Positions 51,286 to 59,707 of a stretch of 64,000 nucleotides of DNA are shown in pieces. A program made the position numbers and the translations under genes. Every line of letters begins with the position of its first letter. The stretch's first letter is position 1. The stretch covers positions 55,501 through 119,500 of the forward strand of contig NZ_JACEZT010000018.1 in the NCBI RefSeq assembly GCF_014042345.1. The letters are read 5' to 3'. This stretch comes from Rugamonas brunnea (lineage in GTDB: Bacteria; Pseudomonadota; Gammaproteobacteria; Burkholderiales; Burkholderiaceae_D). The notes below the pieces were generated by a model that did no database searches, had not been told where the DNA came from, and saw only the letters and a program-made list of their open reading frames with translations.

Positions 51286-53970
51286 GTGGGTATCTCATCT
51301 CCCGGCATCGGTTCAGGCATCGACGTCAACACCATCGTCAGCAAGCTGATGCAGGTGGAGTCCGCCCCGCTGGCGGACTTCGACAAGAAATCGGCCAGCT
51401 ACCTGGCGCAGGTATCGGCCTTCGGCAACCTGTCCGGCGCGCTCGGCTCGTTCCAGGGCGCGCTCTCGCCGCTGACCTCGCTGTCCAGCTTCCAGTCGCT
51501 CAGCGCCCTGCCCAGTGATTCAAGCGTGCTGAGCGCCAGCGCCACCACCAAGGCCTTGCCCGGCAGCTACCGCATCAACGTCAGCCAGGTGGCGCAAGCC
51601 CAGACCCTGGCCTCGGGCGGCTACGCCAGCACCACGGCCGCCATCGGCCTGGGCGGCAGCACCACCATCAACTTCGCGCTCGGCACCGTGTCCGGCGGCA
51701 CCTTCGGCCTGGCCGGCACCACGCTGGGCGCCGGCGTCAAGACCGGCGGCCTGACGCCGGGCGCGCTGACCATCAACGGCACCGCCATCGCCACCGACGG
51801 CAGCACCCGCAGCGCGCGCCTGCTGGCCGACGCCATCAACGCCAAGAGCGGCACCACGGGCGTGTCGGCCAAGGCGGCCGCCACCGTGACCTCGGCCACC
51901 CTGTTCGGTGCGGCCGGCGCCAGCAGCTTCGGCACGGTCGACACCAGCGGCGGCGGCACCTATGCGCTGACGGTGGGTGGCGTGACCATCGCCAGCCAGG
52001 CGGCCGGCGTGGCCGCCGGCGCGGCCGGCAGCATCGACGCCGCCGCGCTCGACACGGCGCTGACCGGTGACACGGCCGTCACGCGCGCGCTGGCCGACGC
52101 CAACATCACCGTCAGCGGCACGGCCGCCGCCGGCACGCTGCAATTCACCAACGCCGACGGCAGCAACATCAACATTTCCGAGGCCGTCAGCGGCGCCGTC
52201 ACGGGCGGCATCGGCAACAGCGGCACGGCCAACACCGGCTCGACCACCACTGCCATCAGTTCGATCACGCTGGAGTCGGCCGACGCCAGCCCGATCACCG
52301 TGGGCGGCACCAACCCGGCCGCGGCCGGGCTGACGGCCGGTGTGGGCGGCGCCTACCTGGGCGCCGGCTTCACGCCCGACCCCGACCGCACGGCCGGCAG
52401 CATCGTCATCGACACCAGCAACAACACGCTGCAGGGCATCGCGGCAGCCATCAACAAGGGCAATTTCGGGGTCACGGCCAGCCTGGTGTCGGACGGCGCC
52501 ACCGGCGCCAACGCCACCCCCAACCACCTGGTGCTGACCTCGACGGCCACGGGCGCCTCGTCGACCATGCGCATCACGCTCAGCGGCACCAACGGCAACC
52601 CGGCCGACCCCGGCCTGGTCAACCTGCTCGGCTACGATCCGGGCGGGGTGCAGAACATGAGCCAGAAGGCGTCCGCGCTCGACACCCTGGCCAACGTGAA
52701 CGGCATCGCCGTCAGCAGCAGCAGTTCTTCGATCAGCGGCGCCATCGCCGGCGTCTCGCTCAACGTCAGCAAGACCGGCAGCACCAGCCTGACGGTGGCG
52801 CGCGACACGGCTTCGCTGACCAGCTCGGTCAACAGCTTCGTCAAGGCGTACAACGACCTCAACAGCCAGATCGCCCAACTGTCCGGCTACGACGCCGCCA
52901 CCAAGACCGGCGGCCCGCTGCTGGGCGACGCCACCGTCCGCAACCTGCAGGCGTCCGTGCGGCGCCAGCTGTCGCAGCAGATCACGGGGCTCAAGGGCAA
53001 CCTGACCAGCCTGTCCCAGATCGGCATCTCGTTCCAGAAGGACGGCACGCTGACACTGGACACGGGCAAGCTGAACAAGGCCATCACCAGCAACTTCGAC
53101 GACATCGCGGGCCTGTTCGCGGCCGTCGGCAAGACCAGCGACAGCAAGATCAATTTCGTCAGCTCGACCTCGGCGACCCAGGCCGGCGACTACGCGATCG
53201 ACATCACCACGCTGGCCACCAAGGGCAGCCTGACCAGCGCGGCCGCCGTGCCGGCCAGCACCGTGATCGACAGCGACACCACCTGGATCGTCAAGCTCAA
53301 CGACACGGCCACGGCCGCCAGCACGGCCACCATCACGCTGCCGGCCGGCACCTACACGCCGAGCCAGCTGGCGACCCAGCTGCAATCGTCGATCAACGGC
53401 GTGAGCGGCTTCGCCAACGCCGGCTGGTCGGTCAGCGCCACGGTCGGCACCGACGGCAAGCTCAAGCTCGAATCGAACCGTTATGGCGCGCAATCGAACA
53501 TCAGCCTGGTCGACGACACGGGCAGCAGCGTGTCCTCCGTCTTCGGCGGCGCCACCTCGGTGGACGGGGTGGACGTGGCCGGCACCATCGGCGGCTACGC
53601 GGCCAGCGGCGATGGCCAGACGCTGACGGGCGCGGCCGGCGCCCCGGTCGCCGGCCTCAAGCTCACCGTCGACGGCGACACCATCGGCTCGCGCGGCGAC
53701 ATCGGCTTCTCGCAGGGCTATGCCTACCAGCTCAACAACCTGGCCAGCAATTTCCTGGGCAGCAATGGCTACATCACCAGCCGCACCAATGGCCTGAACC
53801 AGACGGTCAAGGACATCGGCAAGCAAAAGGATGCGCTCAGCGCCCGCCTGGTCGACGTGGAAGCCCGCTATCGGGCCCAGTACACCCAACTCGATACGCT
53901 GGTGGCCAGCTTGAACAGCACCCAATCGTATTTGACGCAACAATTGGCGGCCATCGCCAAGAACGGTTAA
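51286..53970 (+). CDS. fliD: Flagellar filament cap protein FliD
   Basis: 894 residues, about twice E. coli FliD. It starts at a GTG with AGGAG 6 bp upstream. The N-terminal FliD domain (GISSPGIGSGIDVNTIVSKLMQVE, split only by family variation) spans about 5–105. The middle carries a flagellin-IN-like motif (LADAINAKSGTTGVSAK) and long Ala/Gly/Thr-rich insertions. The FliD C-terminal domain begins near 485 (VNSFVKAYNDLNSQI), is interrupted by a further insertion at about 625–780, and ends with the helical DALSARLVDVEARYRAQYTQ. It caps the growing filament and folds flagellin. The enlarged exposed domains may mirror the enlarged flagellin. Confidence 0.96.
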   Translation: MGISSPGIGSGIDVNTIVSKLMQVESAPLADFDKKSASYLAQVSAFGNLSGALGSFQGALSPLTSLSSFQSLSALPSDSSVLSASATTKALPGSYRINVSQVAQAQTLASGGYASTTAAIGLGGSTTINFALGTVSGGTFGLAGTTLGAGVKTGGLTPGALTINGTAIATDGSTRSARLLADAINAKSGTTGVSAKAAATVTSATLFGAAGASSFGTVDTSGGGTYALTVGGVTIASQAAGVAAGAAGSIDAAALDTALTGDTAVTRALADANITVSGTAAAGTLQFTNADGSNINISEAVSGAVTGGIGNSGTANTGSTTTAISSITLESADASPITVGGTNPAAAGLTAGVGGAYLGAGFTPDPDRTAGSIVIDTSNNTLQGIAAAINKGNFGVTASLVSDGATGANATPNHLVLTSTATGASSTMRITLSGTNGNPADPGLVNLLGYDPGGVQNMSQKASALDTLANVNGIAVSSSSSSISGAIAGVSLNVSKTGSTSLTVARDTASLTSSVNSFVKAYNDLNSQIAQLSGYDAATKTGGPLLGDATVRNLQASVRRQLSQQITGLKGNLTSLSQIGISFQKDGTLTLDTGKLNKAITSNFDDIAGLFAAVGKTSDSKINFVSSTSATQAGDYAIDITTLATKGSLTSAAAVPASTVIDSDTTWIVKLNDTATAASTATITLPAGTYTPSQLATQLQSSINGVSGFANAGWSVSATVGTDGKLKLESNRYGAQSNISLVDDTGSSVSSVFGGATSVDGVDVAGTIGGYAASGDGQTLTGAAGAPVAGLKLTVDGDTIGSRGDIGFSQGYAYQLNNLASNFLGSNGYITSRTNGLNQTVKDIGKQKDALSARLVDVEARYRAQYTQLDTLVASLNSTQSYLTQQLAAIAKNG

Positions 53971-53987
53971 TAGACAGGAGATACCCT

Positions 53988-54428
53988 ATGTTCGGATCCC
54001 GACAAACTGGCGTACACGCCTATGCCAAGGTAGGCATGGAAACGGGCGTGCTCGCGGCCAGTCCGCACAAGCTGATCGTGATGCTGTTCGATGGCGCCAT
54101 GGTGGCCATCAACACGGCGCTGGTCAGCATGCGCAACGGCAATATCGGCGAGAAAGGCAAGTCGATCTCGAAGGCCATCATGATCATCGACAGCGGCCTG
54201 CGCGCCGCGCTCGACAAGAAGGCCGGCGGCGAGATCGCCGAAGGGCTGGACGCGCTGTACGAATACATGAGCGCGCGCCTGCTGGCAGCCAACCTGCAGA
54301 ACGACCCGGCCATCCTGGAGGAAGTGCAACGCCTGCTGACGGAATTGCGCGACGCCTGGAACGCCATCGGCGACGCCCCGGCCGCCACCGGCCGTGCCAC
54401 CTCCACCCCCACCCTCGCGAGCGCCTGA
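53988..54428 (+). CDS. fliS: Flagellin export chaperone FliS
   Basis: 146 residues, all-helical. The start YAKVGMETGVLAASPHKLIVMLFDGAM is split here by no insertion, and matches the FliS family that binds the C-terminal helix of flagellin to prevent premature assembly. The C-terminal 15 residues are Thr/Ala-rich and extend past the usual end. It starts 17 bp after fliD and 3 bp before fliT, so fliD-fliS-fliT form a transcription unit from the sigma-28 promoter at 51225. Confidence 0.95.
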   Translation: MFGSRQTGVHAYAKVGMETGVLAASPHKLIVMLFDGAMVAINTALVSMRNGNIGEKGKSISKAIMIIDSGLRAALDKKAGGEIAEGLDALYEYMSARLLAANLQNDPAILEEVQRLLTELRDAWNAIGDAPAATGRATSTPTLASA

Positions 54429-54431
54429 ACG

Positions 54432-54761
54432 ATGATGACCAGCCAAGAAGTGTTGACCGTGTACGCCGCCATGGCGGAACTGACCGAACAGATGGTGCAG
54501 GCCGCCACGGCCAGCGACTGGGACTTGCTGGTGCTGCTCGAACAGCGCTGCGCCGCCCACGCCCAGCGCCTGCGCGCGCACGAGCCGGCCGCCCCCATGC
54601 AGGGCGCCCAGCGCGAGCAAAAGATCGAATTGATACGGCAGATGCTCAACGCCGACCGCCAGATCCGCGACCTGACCATGCCGTGGATGGCCCAGTTGTC
54701 CAAGCTGATCAATAACACCGGCACGGAACGGCGCCTGGTCAACGCCTACGGCAGCGTCTGA
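54432..54761 (+). CDS. fliT: FliT-like FliD export chaperone
   Basis: 109 residues, helical, with the FliT pattern: VLTVYAAMAELTEQMVQAAT at the start, DWDLLVLLEQRC in the middle and MLNADRQIRDLTMPWMAQLS near the end. FliT binds FliD and, in enterobacteria, restrains FlhDC. FliT proteins diverge strongly, so the assignment leans on position after fliS and on length. A 14-bp gap leads to the fliK-like gene, implying one long operon through ycgR. Confidence 0.85.
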   Translation: MMTSQEVLTVYAAMAELTEQMVQAATASDWDLLVLLEQRCAAHAQRLRAHEPAAPMQGAQREQKIELIRQMLNADRQIRDLTMPWMAQLSKLINNTGTERRLVNAYGSV

Positions 54762-54775
54762 TCCCGGCGGGGCCC

Positions 54776-56215
54776 ATGCTGCCGCGCCTGGACGTCAACG
54801 TCGGCCCGCTGACCGCGGCCGACACCGTGCACGGCACGCCGCCCATCGGCGACGGCCGCCAGGCCGCGTTCCAGCGCAACCTGCAGGCGCTGGTGGGCCA
54901 GTCGCTGCAGGCCACCGTGCTGTCGAAATACCCTGATGGCAGTTTCCTGGTGCGGGTGGCCGACAACGCGGCCCGCATGTTGCTGCCGCAGGGCGTGCAG
55001 GTGGGCAGCGAAGTGCCGCTGACGGTGATCGCGGCCCAGCCCCGTCCCACCTTCCAGCTCGGCAACGCGCCGGGCGCCGCCGCCACCCTCGTCTACAGCG
55101 ACGCGCCGCCCGGCGCCGAGGCCGAAGCCCAGCTCTACCACCCGAATCCCCCCGCAGCGGACGCCGCCAGCGCGGCCCGCCTGCCGGGTTCGCCGGGCAG
55201 CACGCCGGGGTCAACGGCCAGCGCGCCGGGCGCCGCGCCATCGACAGCCCAGGCGGCCACCGCCCAGCCAAGCTTGCCGACCGGCGCGCAGCCGGCCAAT
55301 ACGGGCGCCGGCACCGCCGCCGGCGCAGCCGCCAACCAGGCCGCCGCCCAATCGGCCCTCCTGGCGCAAGGCGGCACCCAGCCGGGCGCCGGCGCCGCCG
55401 AACTGGCACGGCCGGCCACGGCCGGCGCGGCCTTGCTGGCCAAGGCGCCCCTGATCCCCGCCAGCGAACTGCCGTCGCTCGATGCCAGCACACCGCCACC
55501 CACGTTGAGCACGGCCGCGCGCGTGCTCAGCACCGTGCTGACGGCCGCGCCCGCCACACCGGCCGGCGCCCCCGTCGTGTTGACGGGCAAGACGCCGCTG
55601 GTGGCGGCCGGCGCCCCGCCTGTGCCTGAGCAAGTGGCCCAGCACCTGCAAACGGCCCTCTCGCAAAGCGGCCTGTTCTACGAATCCCACGTGGCCGAAT
55701 GGGTCAAGGGCGAGCGCAGCCTGGCCGACCTGATGCGCGAGCCGCAGATGCAGCGCCAGCAGCAAGCCATGGCCGATGGTGGCGCGCGGGCCCAGGCCAG
55801 CGGTCCCGACCTGTCGGCCGCCCTGATGATCAACCAGCAATTGCATGCGCACGAACAGGGCCGCGTGCAATGGCAGGGCGAGGCATGGCCGGGCCAGCCC
55901 ATGCAGTGGGAAGTGCGGCGCGAACCGCGCGACGAGCCGCGCCATGGCGACGGCCGCGACAGTGGCGAGCAGGCCCAGCCGGAACAGGTGTGGCGCAGCG
56001 GCGTGCGCTTCCGTTTCCCGCTGCTGGGCAAGGTGGCGGCCACCGTCACGCTGGCCGGCGACCAGGTACAGATCCAGGTGCAAACCGGCAGCGACGCGTC
56101 GGCCGTCACCTTGCGCGCCTACGCGGGCTTGCTGGAACAGGCGATGGCGGCGGCCGGCGCGCCGCTGTCCTCGCTCACCATCGCCGCCGAACCGGGGGAC
56201 GCCCATGAGCCGTGA
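54776..56215 (+). CDS. FliK-like hook-length control protein
   Basis: 479 residues. The N-terminal 110 are moderately structured (LQATVLSKYPDGSFLVRVAD). About 110–280 are an Ala/Pro/Thr/Gly-rich linker. The C-terminal domain (VRFRFPLLGKVAATVTLAGD, then LRAYAGLLEQAMAAAG) resembles the FliK C-terminal hook domain. A second FliK-type gene starts at 63466, after fliJ where true FliK is expected. This copy is therefore probably a paralogue tied to its neighbour, the FlhB C-terminal-like gene that overlaps it by 11 bp. FliK and FlhB interact to switch export from hook to filament. Confidence 0.82.
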   Translation: MLPRLDVNVGPLTAADTVHGTPPIGDGRQAAFQRNLQALVGQSLQATVLSKYPDGSFLVRVADNAARMLLPQGVQVGSEVPLTVIAAQPRPTFQLGNAPGAAATLVYSDAPPGAEAEAQLYHPNPPAADAASAARLPGSPGSTPGSTASAPGAAPSTAQAATAQPSLPTGAQPANTGAGTAAGAAANQAAAQSALLAQGGTQPGAGAAELARPATAGAALLAKAPLIPASELPSLDASTPPPTLSTAARVLSTVLTAAPATPAGAPVVLTGKTPLVAAGAPPVPEQVAQHLQTALSQSGLFYESHVAEWVKGERSLADLMREPQMQRQQQAMADGGARAQASGPDLSAALMINQQLHAHEQGRVQWQGEAWPGQPMQWEVRREPRDEPRHGDGRDSGEQAQPEQVWRSGVRFRFPLLGKVAATVTLAGDQVQIQVQTGSDASAVTLRAYAGLLEQAMAAAGAPLSSLTIAAEPGDAHEP

Positions 56216-56546
56216 CAGCCGGGATACCCCGCGCCGCCCGCTGCAAAGCGCCGTCGCGCTGGCCTACCAGACCGGCGCGGCCGCCCCCAAGGTGGTGGCC
56301 AAGGGCCGCGGCCTGGTGGCCGAGCAGATCATCGCCGTGGCCCAGGAGCACGACGTGTTCGTGCACGAATCGAAGGAACTGGTATCGCTGTTGATGGAAA
56401 TCGACCTCGACCAGCAGATCCCGCCCACGCTGTACCGCACGATTGCGGAACTGTTGGCGTGGCTATATCATATTGAATCAGCGCAAAAGTCCGGCGCCCC
56501 GCTCCCCGCGCCGCCCGACACCAGCCTGCCGCTCACCGAACCCTAG
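56205..56546 (+). CDS. FlhB C-terminal-domain paralogue (FlhX/FlhB2-like)
   Basis: 113 residues from the ATG at 56205, overlapping the fliK-like gene. Residues about 14–85 align with the cytoplasmic domain of FlhB (AVALAYQTGAAAPKVVAKG, GLVAEQIIAVAQEHDV, then QQIPPTLYRTIAELLAWLY). The membrane half of FlhB is missing, and so is the autocleavage NPTH tetrapeptide: the place before AVALAY reads RRPLQS. It could therefore substitute for, or regulate, only the cleaved C-terminal fragment of FlhB in export switching. Similar free-standing domains (FlhX/YlqH) are known. Coupled translation with a FliK-like protein supports a joint role. Confidence 0.85.
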   Translation: MSRDSRDTPRRPLQSAVALAYQTGAAAPKVVAKGRGLVAEQIIAVAQEHDVFVHESKELVSLLMEIDLDQQIPPTLYRTIAELLAWLYHIESAQKSGAPLPAPPDTSLPLTEP

Positions 56547-56563
56547 ACCCCGATACGGACGCG

Positions 56564-57325
56564 ATGCAATCATTACGACTGGAAGCAGACTTGGAAAACT
56601 GGCATGACTTCGAAGTCGAATCGCGCCGGGAGATCATCGCCTTGCTGCGCAGCATAGGCGAGAAGAATCAATTGATCCGCATGCTGGTGCAGGGCGAGTC
56701 CGACGTGTGCGTGACCTCGATCCTGGAAGTACAGCCGGACAACAACACGGTCATCCTCGATTGCTCGATCGACCGCGAGCAGAACCAGCGCGTGCTGGGC
56801 GCCACGGCCGTCCACTTCGAGACCACGCTGGACAAGATCCGCATCCTGTTTTCGTCCGACAAGGTGGAAAAGTGCCTGTACCGGGGCAACCCGGCGTTCC
56901 GCATGGCCTTGCCGGCCACCCTGATCCGCCTGCAGCGGCGCGAGTACTACCGCATGAACACGCCGGTGAGCAACCCGGTGCGGGTGGCCATTCCGCTGCC
57001 GGCCGAACTGGGCGGCGGCAGCCACCCGTTCCCGCTGGCCGACATCAGCTGCGGCGGCATCGCCATCCTCGACAACAAGCTGTTGCTGGGCGACACCATC
57101 GGCCGCAACTATGCCGATTGCCGCATCGACTTGCCCGACGTCGGCGCCATCGTCACGACTTTGCAGATCCGCAATTCGCTGGACATGACTTTGCTCAACA
57201 ACAAGTCCAACCGCCGCCTCGGCTGCCAGTTCATCGACATCCCCCGGCCCATGCTGGCCCAGGTGCAGCGCTACATCACCAAGCTCGAACGCGAGCGCAA
57301 CGCGCGCCTGGCCGGCCTGGGCTGA
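56564..57325 (+). CDS. ycgR: Flagellar brake protein YcgR (PilZ c-di-GMP receptor)
   Basis: 253 residues: an N-terminal YcgR domain (about 10–115) and a PilZ domain (about 120–240). The c-di-GMP-binding residues are intact, RxxxR at 126–130 (REYYR) and DxSxxG at 160–165 (DISCGG). On binding c-di-GMP, YcgR slows or biases the flagellar motor. It starts 17 bp after the FlhB-like gene, the last gene of the fliD operon. The two diguanylate cyclases in the window could supply its ligand. It converges on fliE with a GC-rich hairpin between. Confidence 0.95.
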   Translation: MQSLRLEADLENWHDFEVESRREIIALLRSIGEKNQLIRMLVQGESDVCVTSILEVQPDNNTVILDCSIDREQNQRVLGATAVHFETTLDKIRILFSSDKVEKCLYRGNPAFRMALPATLIRLQRREYYRMNTPVSNPVRVAIPLPAELGGGSHPFPLADISCGGIAILDNKLLLGDTIGRNYADCRIDLPDVGAIVTTLQIRNSLDMTLLNNKSNRRLGCQFIDIPRPMLAQVQRYITKLERERNARLAGLG

Positions 57326-57328
57326 ACG

Positions 57329-57348
57329 GGCGGGCCAGGCGGCCCGCC
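57329..57348. terminator. GC-rich hairpin between convergent ycgR and fliE
   Basis: GGCGGGCC (57329–57336) pairs perfectly with GGCCCGCC (57341–57348) over a 4-base loop, 3 bp after the ycgR stop and 30 bp from the fliE stop. No T-run follows; the adjacent bases hold repeated TGATCAT units instead. Probably the shared end of the two converging operons. Confidence 0.5.
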
Positions 57349-57378
57349 GCGCTCAATGATCATTGGATGATCATTTGA

Positions 57379-57720
57379 TTACACCTGCATGTTCATGATG
57401 TCGTGATACGCCGTCACCAGCTTGTTGCGCACCTGCATGGTGGCCTGGAAGTTGATGCTGGCCTTCTGCATCGAGATCATCACATCCGACAAGCTCACGC
57501 TCTCATCGCCCATGGCGAAGCGCTGGCCCTGGGTGTCGGCCTTGACCTGGCTGGCGTTGACGGCGTCCAGCGAATTTTTCAGCGCGTCGGCGAAATTGAC
57601 TTTCGCGGCCGGGGTTTCCGTCTGCACCACCGGCGGCGTGGCCTGGGGCCGCGTGGCGTGGGCTTTCAGCTGCGCGATCATGGCCTGGATCTGGCTGCTG
57701 TCGATACCACCTGTTCTCAT
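57379..57720 (-). CDS. fliE: Flagellar hook-basal body protein FliE
   Basis: 113 residues, the normal FliE length. FliE joins the MS ring to the rod. The conserved C-terminal half is complete: FADALKNSLDAVNASQVKA, then SDVMISMQKASINFQATMQVRNKLVTAYHDIMNMQV, which is the typical family end (given here in two parts). The gene is transcribed away from fliF, as in many betaproteobacteria. The 241-bp divergent gap contains a CTGTCA-GGC-TGACAG dyad (57794–57808), which may lie within the fliE promoter. Confidence 0.96.
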   Translation of the reverse strand: MRTGGIDSSQIQAMIAQLKAHATRPQATPPVVQTETPAAKVNFADALKNSLDAVNASQVKADTQGQRFAMGDESVSLSDVMISMQKASINFQATMQVRNKLVTAYHDIMNMQV

Positions 57721-57872
57721 GTTGACTCCGTGTTGTTGCTACCGCGGAACACTTTCCGGCGGTCAGGGAGACAGTGCCACGTTACAATAGGGACTGTCAG
57801 GCTGACAGAATAACAGCCGGCACGCCAGCGGCAGGCGCGAGCAGGCAGGCAAACGCGGCTCTGTTTAAGCGT

Positions 57873-57899
57873 TTGATTTGCCCGTTTCCCGGCGATAAT
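57873..57899 (+). promoter_or_regulatory. Candidate promoter of the fliF operon
   Basis: GGCGATAA (57891–57898) matches 7 of 8 positions of the sigma-28 -10, but the sequence 11 bp upstream (TTTGATTT) matches the -35 at only 4 of 8. The same region can be read as a sigma-70 promoter (TTGATT at 57873, GATAAT at 57894, 15-bp spacer). fliF operons are usually middle-class genes driven by sigma-70 with FlhDC, so the second reading may be correct. Confidence 0.4.
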
Positions 57900-57961
57900 C
57901 CGTATCAGGCCCAATTTCCACCGGGGATTGGATAGCGACACTTGACGAATTCACACCCACC

Positions 57962-59707
57962 ATGGCCGTAGCCGAAGAACGCGATATCGACGCAGCAGAG
58001 CAAGCGCCCGCGCCCGACGAGGCAGCGGAAAAGCTGCCCTTCATCCAGACGCCGATGGGCAAGAATTTCATGCGCGGGGGCGCAGCCGCCGGCGTGCTGG
58101 CCGTAATCCTGGCCCTGTGGCTGTGGAACAAGCCGCCCGAGTATGGCGTGCTGTTCTCCAATTTCACCGACCGCGACGGCGGCGCCATCACGGCCGAGCT
58201 CGACAAGATGAACGTCAAGCACAAGTTCTCCGACAACGGCACGGCCATCCTGGTGCCCACGGAGCAGGTGCACGACATCCGCCTCAAGCTGGCGGCCCAG
58301 GGCTTGCCCAAGGGCGGCAACGTGGGCTTCGAGCTGATGGAGAACCAGAAGCTGGGCGTGTCGCAGTTCCTGGAACAGGTCAACTACCAGCGTGCGCTCG
58401 AAGGCGAGCTGGCCCGTTCGATCCAGTCGCTGTCGGCGGTGGAATCGGCGCGCGTGCACCTGGCCCTGCCCAAGCCGTCCGTGTTCGTGCGCGACCAGCA
58501 AAAGCCGACCGCCTCGGTGCTGCTGAACCTGCACCCGAACCGCGTGCTCGACCCGCAGCAGACCAGCGCCATCGTGCACCTGGTCGCCTCCAGCGTGCCG
58601 GAACTGCTGCCGGCCAACGTGACCGTGGTGGACCAGGCCGGCAACCTGATCTCCGACTTGAACAAGAACGGCAACGCGGCGCTGAACGCCAAGAACATGG
58701 ACGAGACCCAGCTCAAGTACGTGAAAGAGCTGCAGAACGCCGTCATCAAGCAGGTCGAATCGATCATCATCCCCATCGTGGGCGAGAACAATGTGCGGGC
58801 CGAAGCGACGGCCGACGTCGACTTCTCCCAGGTGGAACAGGCGGCCGAGACCTACAAGCCGAACTCGCCGCCGGCCGCCTCGGCCATCCGCAGCCAGCAG
58901 ACCAGCGAGACTGGCGGCAACGGCAACACCAACCCGTCCGGCATCCCGGGCGCGCTGTCGAACCAGCCGCCGGGCACGGCCACGGCGCCGCTGACGGCCA
59001 CCGCCCCCGGCGCCACCGCGCCCGCGCCCGGCACCCCGCCCGGTGCCAGCACCGGCAGCGGCAACGGCCAGACCCACAAGGAATCGACCACCAATTACGA
59101 AGTCGACAAGACCGTGCGCTACGAGCAGCGCGGCATGGGCGGCCTGCGCCGCCTGACCGTGGCCGTGGTGGTCAACTACCGCCGCATCATCGACAAGAAC
59201 GGCAAGGTCACCGTCAAGCCCTACACGCCCGAGGAAATGGCCAAGATCAACGACCTGGTCAAGCAGGCCATGGGCTACAATCAGGACCGCGGCGACGCCG
59301 TCAGCGTGGCCAATTCGCCGTTCGACGGCGTGGACCGGCCGGCCGAGGCGGCGCTCGACTGGTGGCGCGATCCGGCCAACCTGCCGATGGCCAAGGAACT
59401 GGCCAAGTTCCTCATCACGGCCCTGATCCTGCTGTACATCTTCCTGCGCATCGTGCGCCCGATGATGCGGCCCGTGTTCAAGAAGATCGACGAAATCAAC
59501 GCGCCGGAGCCGGAACCGGAACCAGAGCCGGAGCCGGTGGTGGAAGAGCCGGACCCGGTGCTCATCGCGGAAGAGGAATTGCGACAGATGGAAGAGAATA
59601 CGGCCCGCTCCTATCGGGATAACCTGGCCATGGCCAAGAAACTGGCGGCCGACGATCCGCGCATCGTGGCCAACATCATCAAAGCGTGGGTAGGCGCCAA
59701 TGACTGA
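57962..59707 (+). CDS. fliF: Flagellar MS-ring protein FliF
   Basis: 581 residues, standard FliF size. TM1 is about 38–55 (AAAGVLAVILALWLW), two ring-building motifs fill the periplasmic part (VLFSNFTDRDGGAI; KLGVSQFLEQVNYQRALEGEL), and TM2 lies near 480–500 (FLITALILLYIFLRIV). A Pro/Thr/Gly-rich loop at about 300–365 is the usual variable segment. The C-terminal cytoplasmic tail, acidic and ending NIIKAWVGAND, binds FliG. The acidic EPEPEPEPEP run after TM2 is unusual. The stop overlaps the fliG start by 8 bp, and the operon continues through fliK. Confidence 0.98.
   Translation: MAVAEERDIDAAEQAPAPDEAAEKLPFIQTPMGKNFMRGGAAAGVLAVILALWLWNKPPEYGVLFSNFTDRDGGAITAELDKMNVKHKFSDNGTAILVPTEQVHDIRLKLAAQGLPKGGNVGFELMENQKLGVSQFLEQVNYQRALEGELARSIQSLSAVESARVHLALPKPSVFVRDQQKPTASVLLNLHPNRVLDPQQTSAIVHLVASSVPELLPANVTVVDQAGNLISDLNKNGNAALNAKNMDETQLKYVKELQNAVIKQVESIIIPIVGENNVRAEATADVDFSQVEQAAETYKPNSPPAASAIRSQQTSETGGNGNTNPSGIPGALSNQPPGTATAPLTATAPGATAPAPGTPPGASTGSGNGQTHKESTTNYEVDKTVRYEQRGMGGLRRLTVAVVVNYRRIIDKNGKVTVKPYTPEEMAKINDLVKQAMGYNQDRGDAVSVANSPFDGVDRPAEAALDWWRDPANLPMAKELAKFLITALILLYIFLRIVRPMMRPVFKKIDEINAPEPEPEPEPEPVVEEPDPVLIAEEELRQMEENTARSYRDNLAMAKKLAADDPRIVANIIKAWVGAND

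Noticed and set aside
50996..51349. A 117-codon open frame in the flaG–fliD gap
   Set aside because: It runs through the sigma-28 promoter and the fliD start, has no ribosome-binding site and shows Arg/Ala/Pro-rich composition typical of non-coding GC-rich DNA.
51520..53943. An 807-codon open frame on the minus strand, opposite fliD
   Set aside because: Antisense to a real cap protein; the low-complexity Ala/Gly/Arg translation reflects the Ala/Thr-rich sense strand.
57794..57808. CTGTCA-GGC-TGACAG dyad in the fliE–fliF gap as an operator
   Set aside because: The symmetry is real but short. Flagellar regulators such as FlhDC have looser sites, and I cannot connect it to one, so it is only mentioned under fliE.
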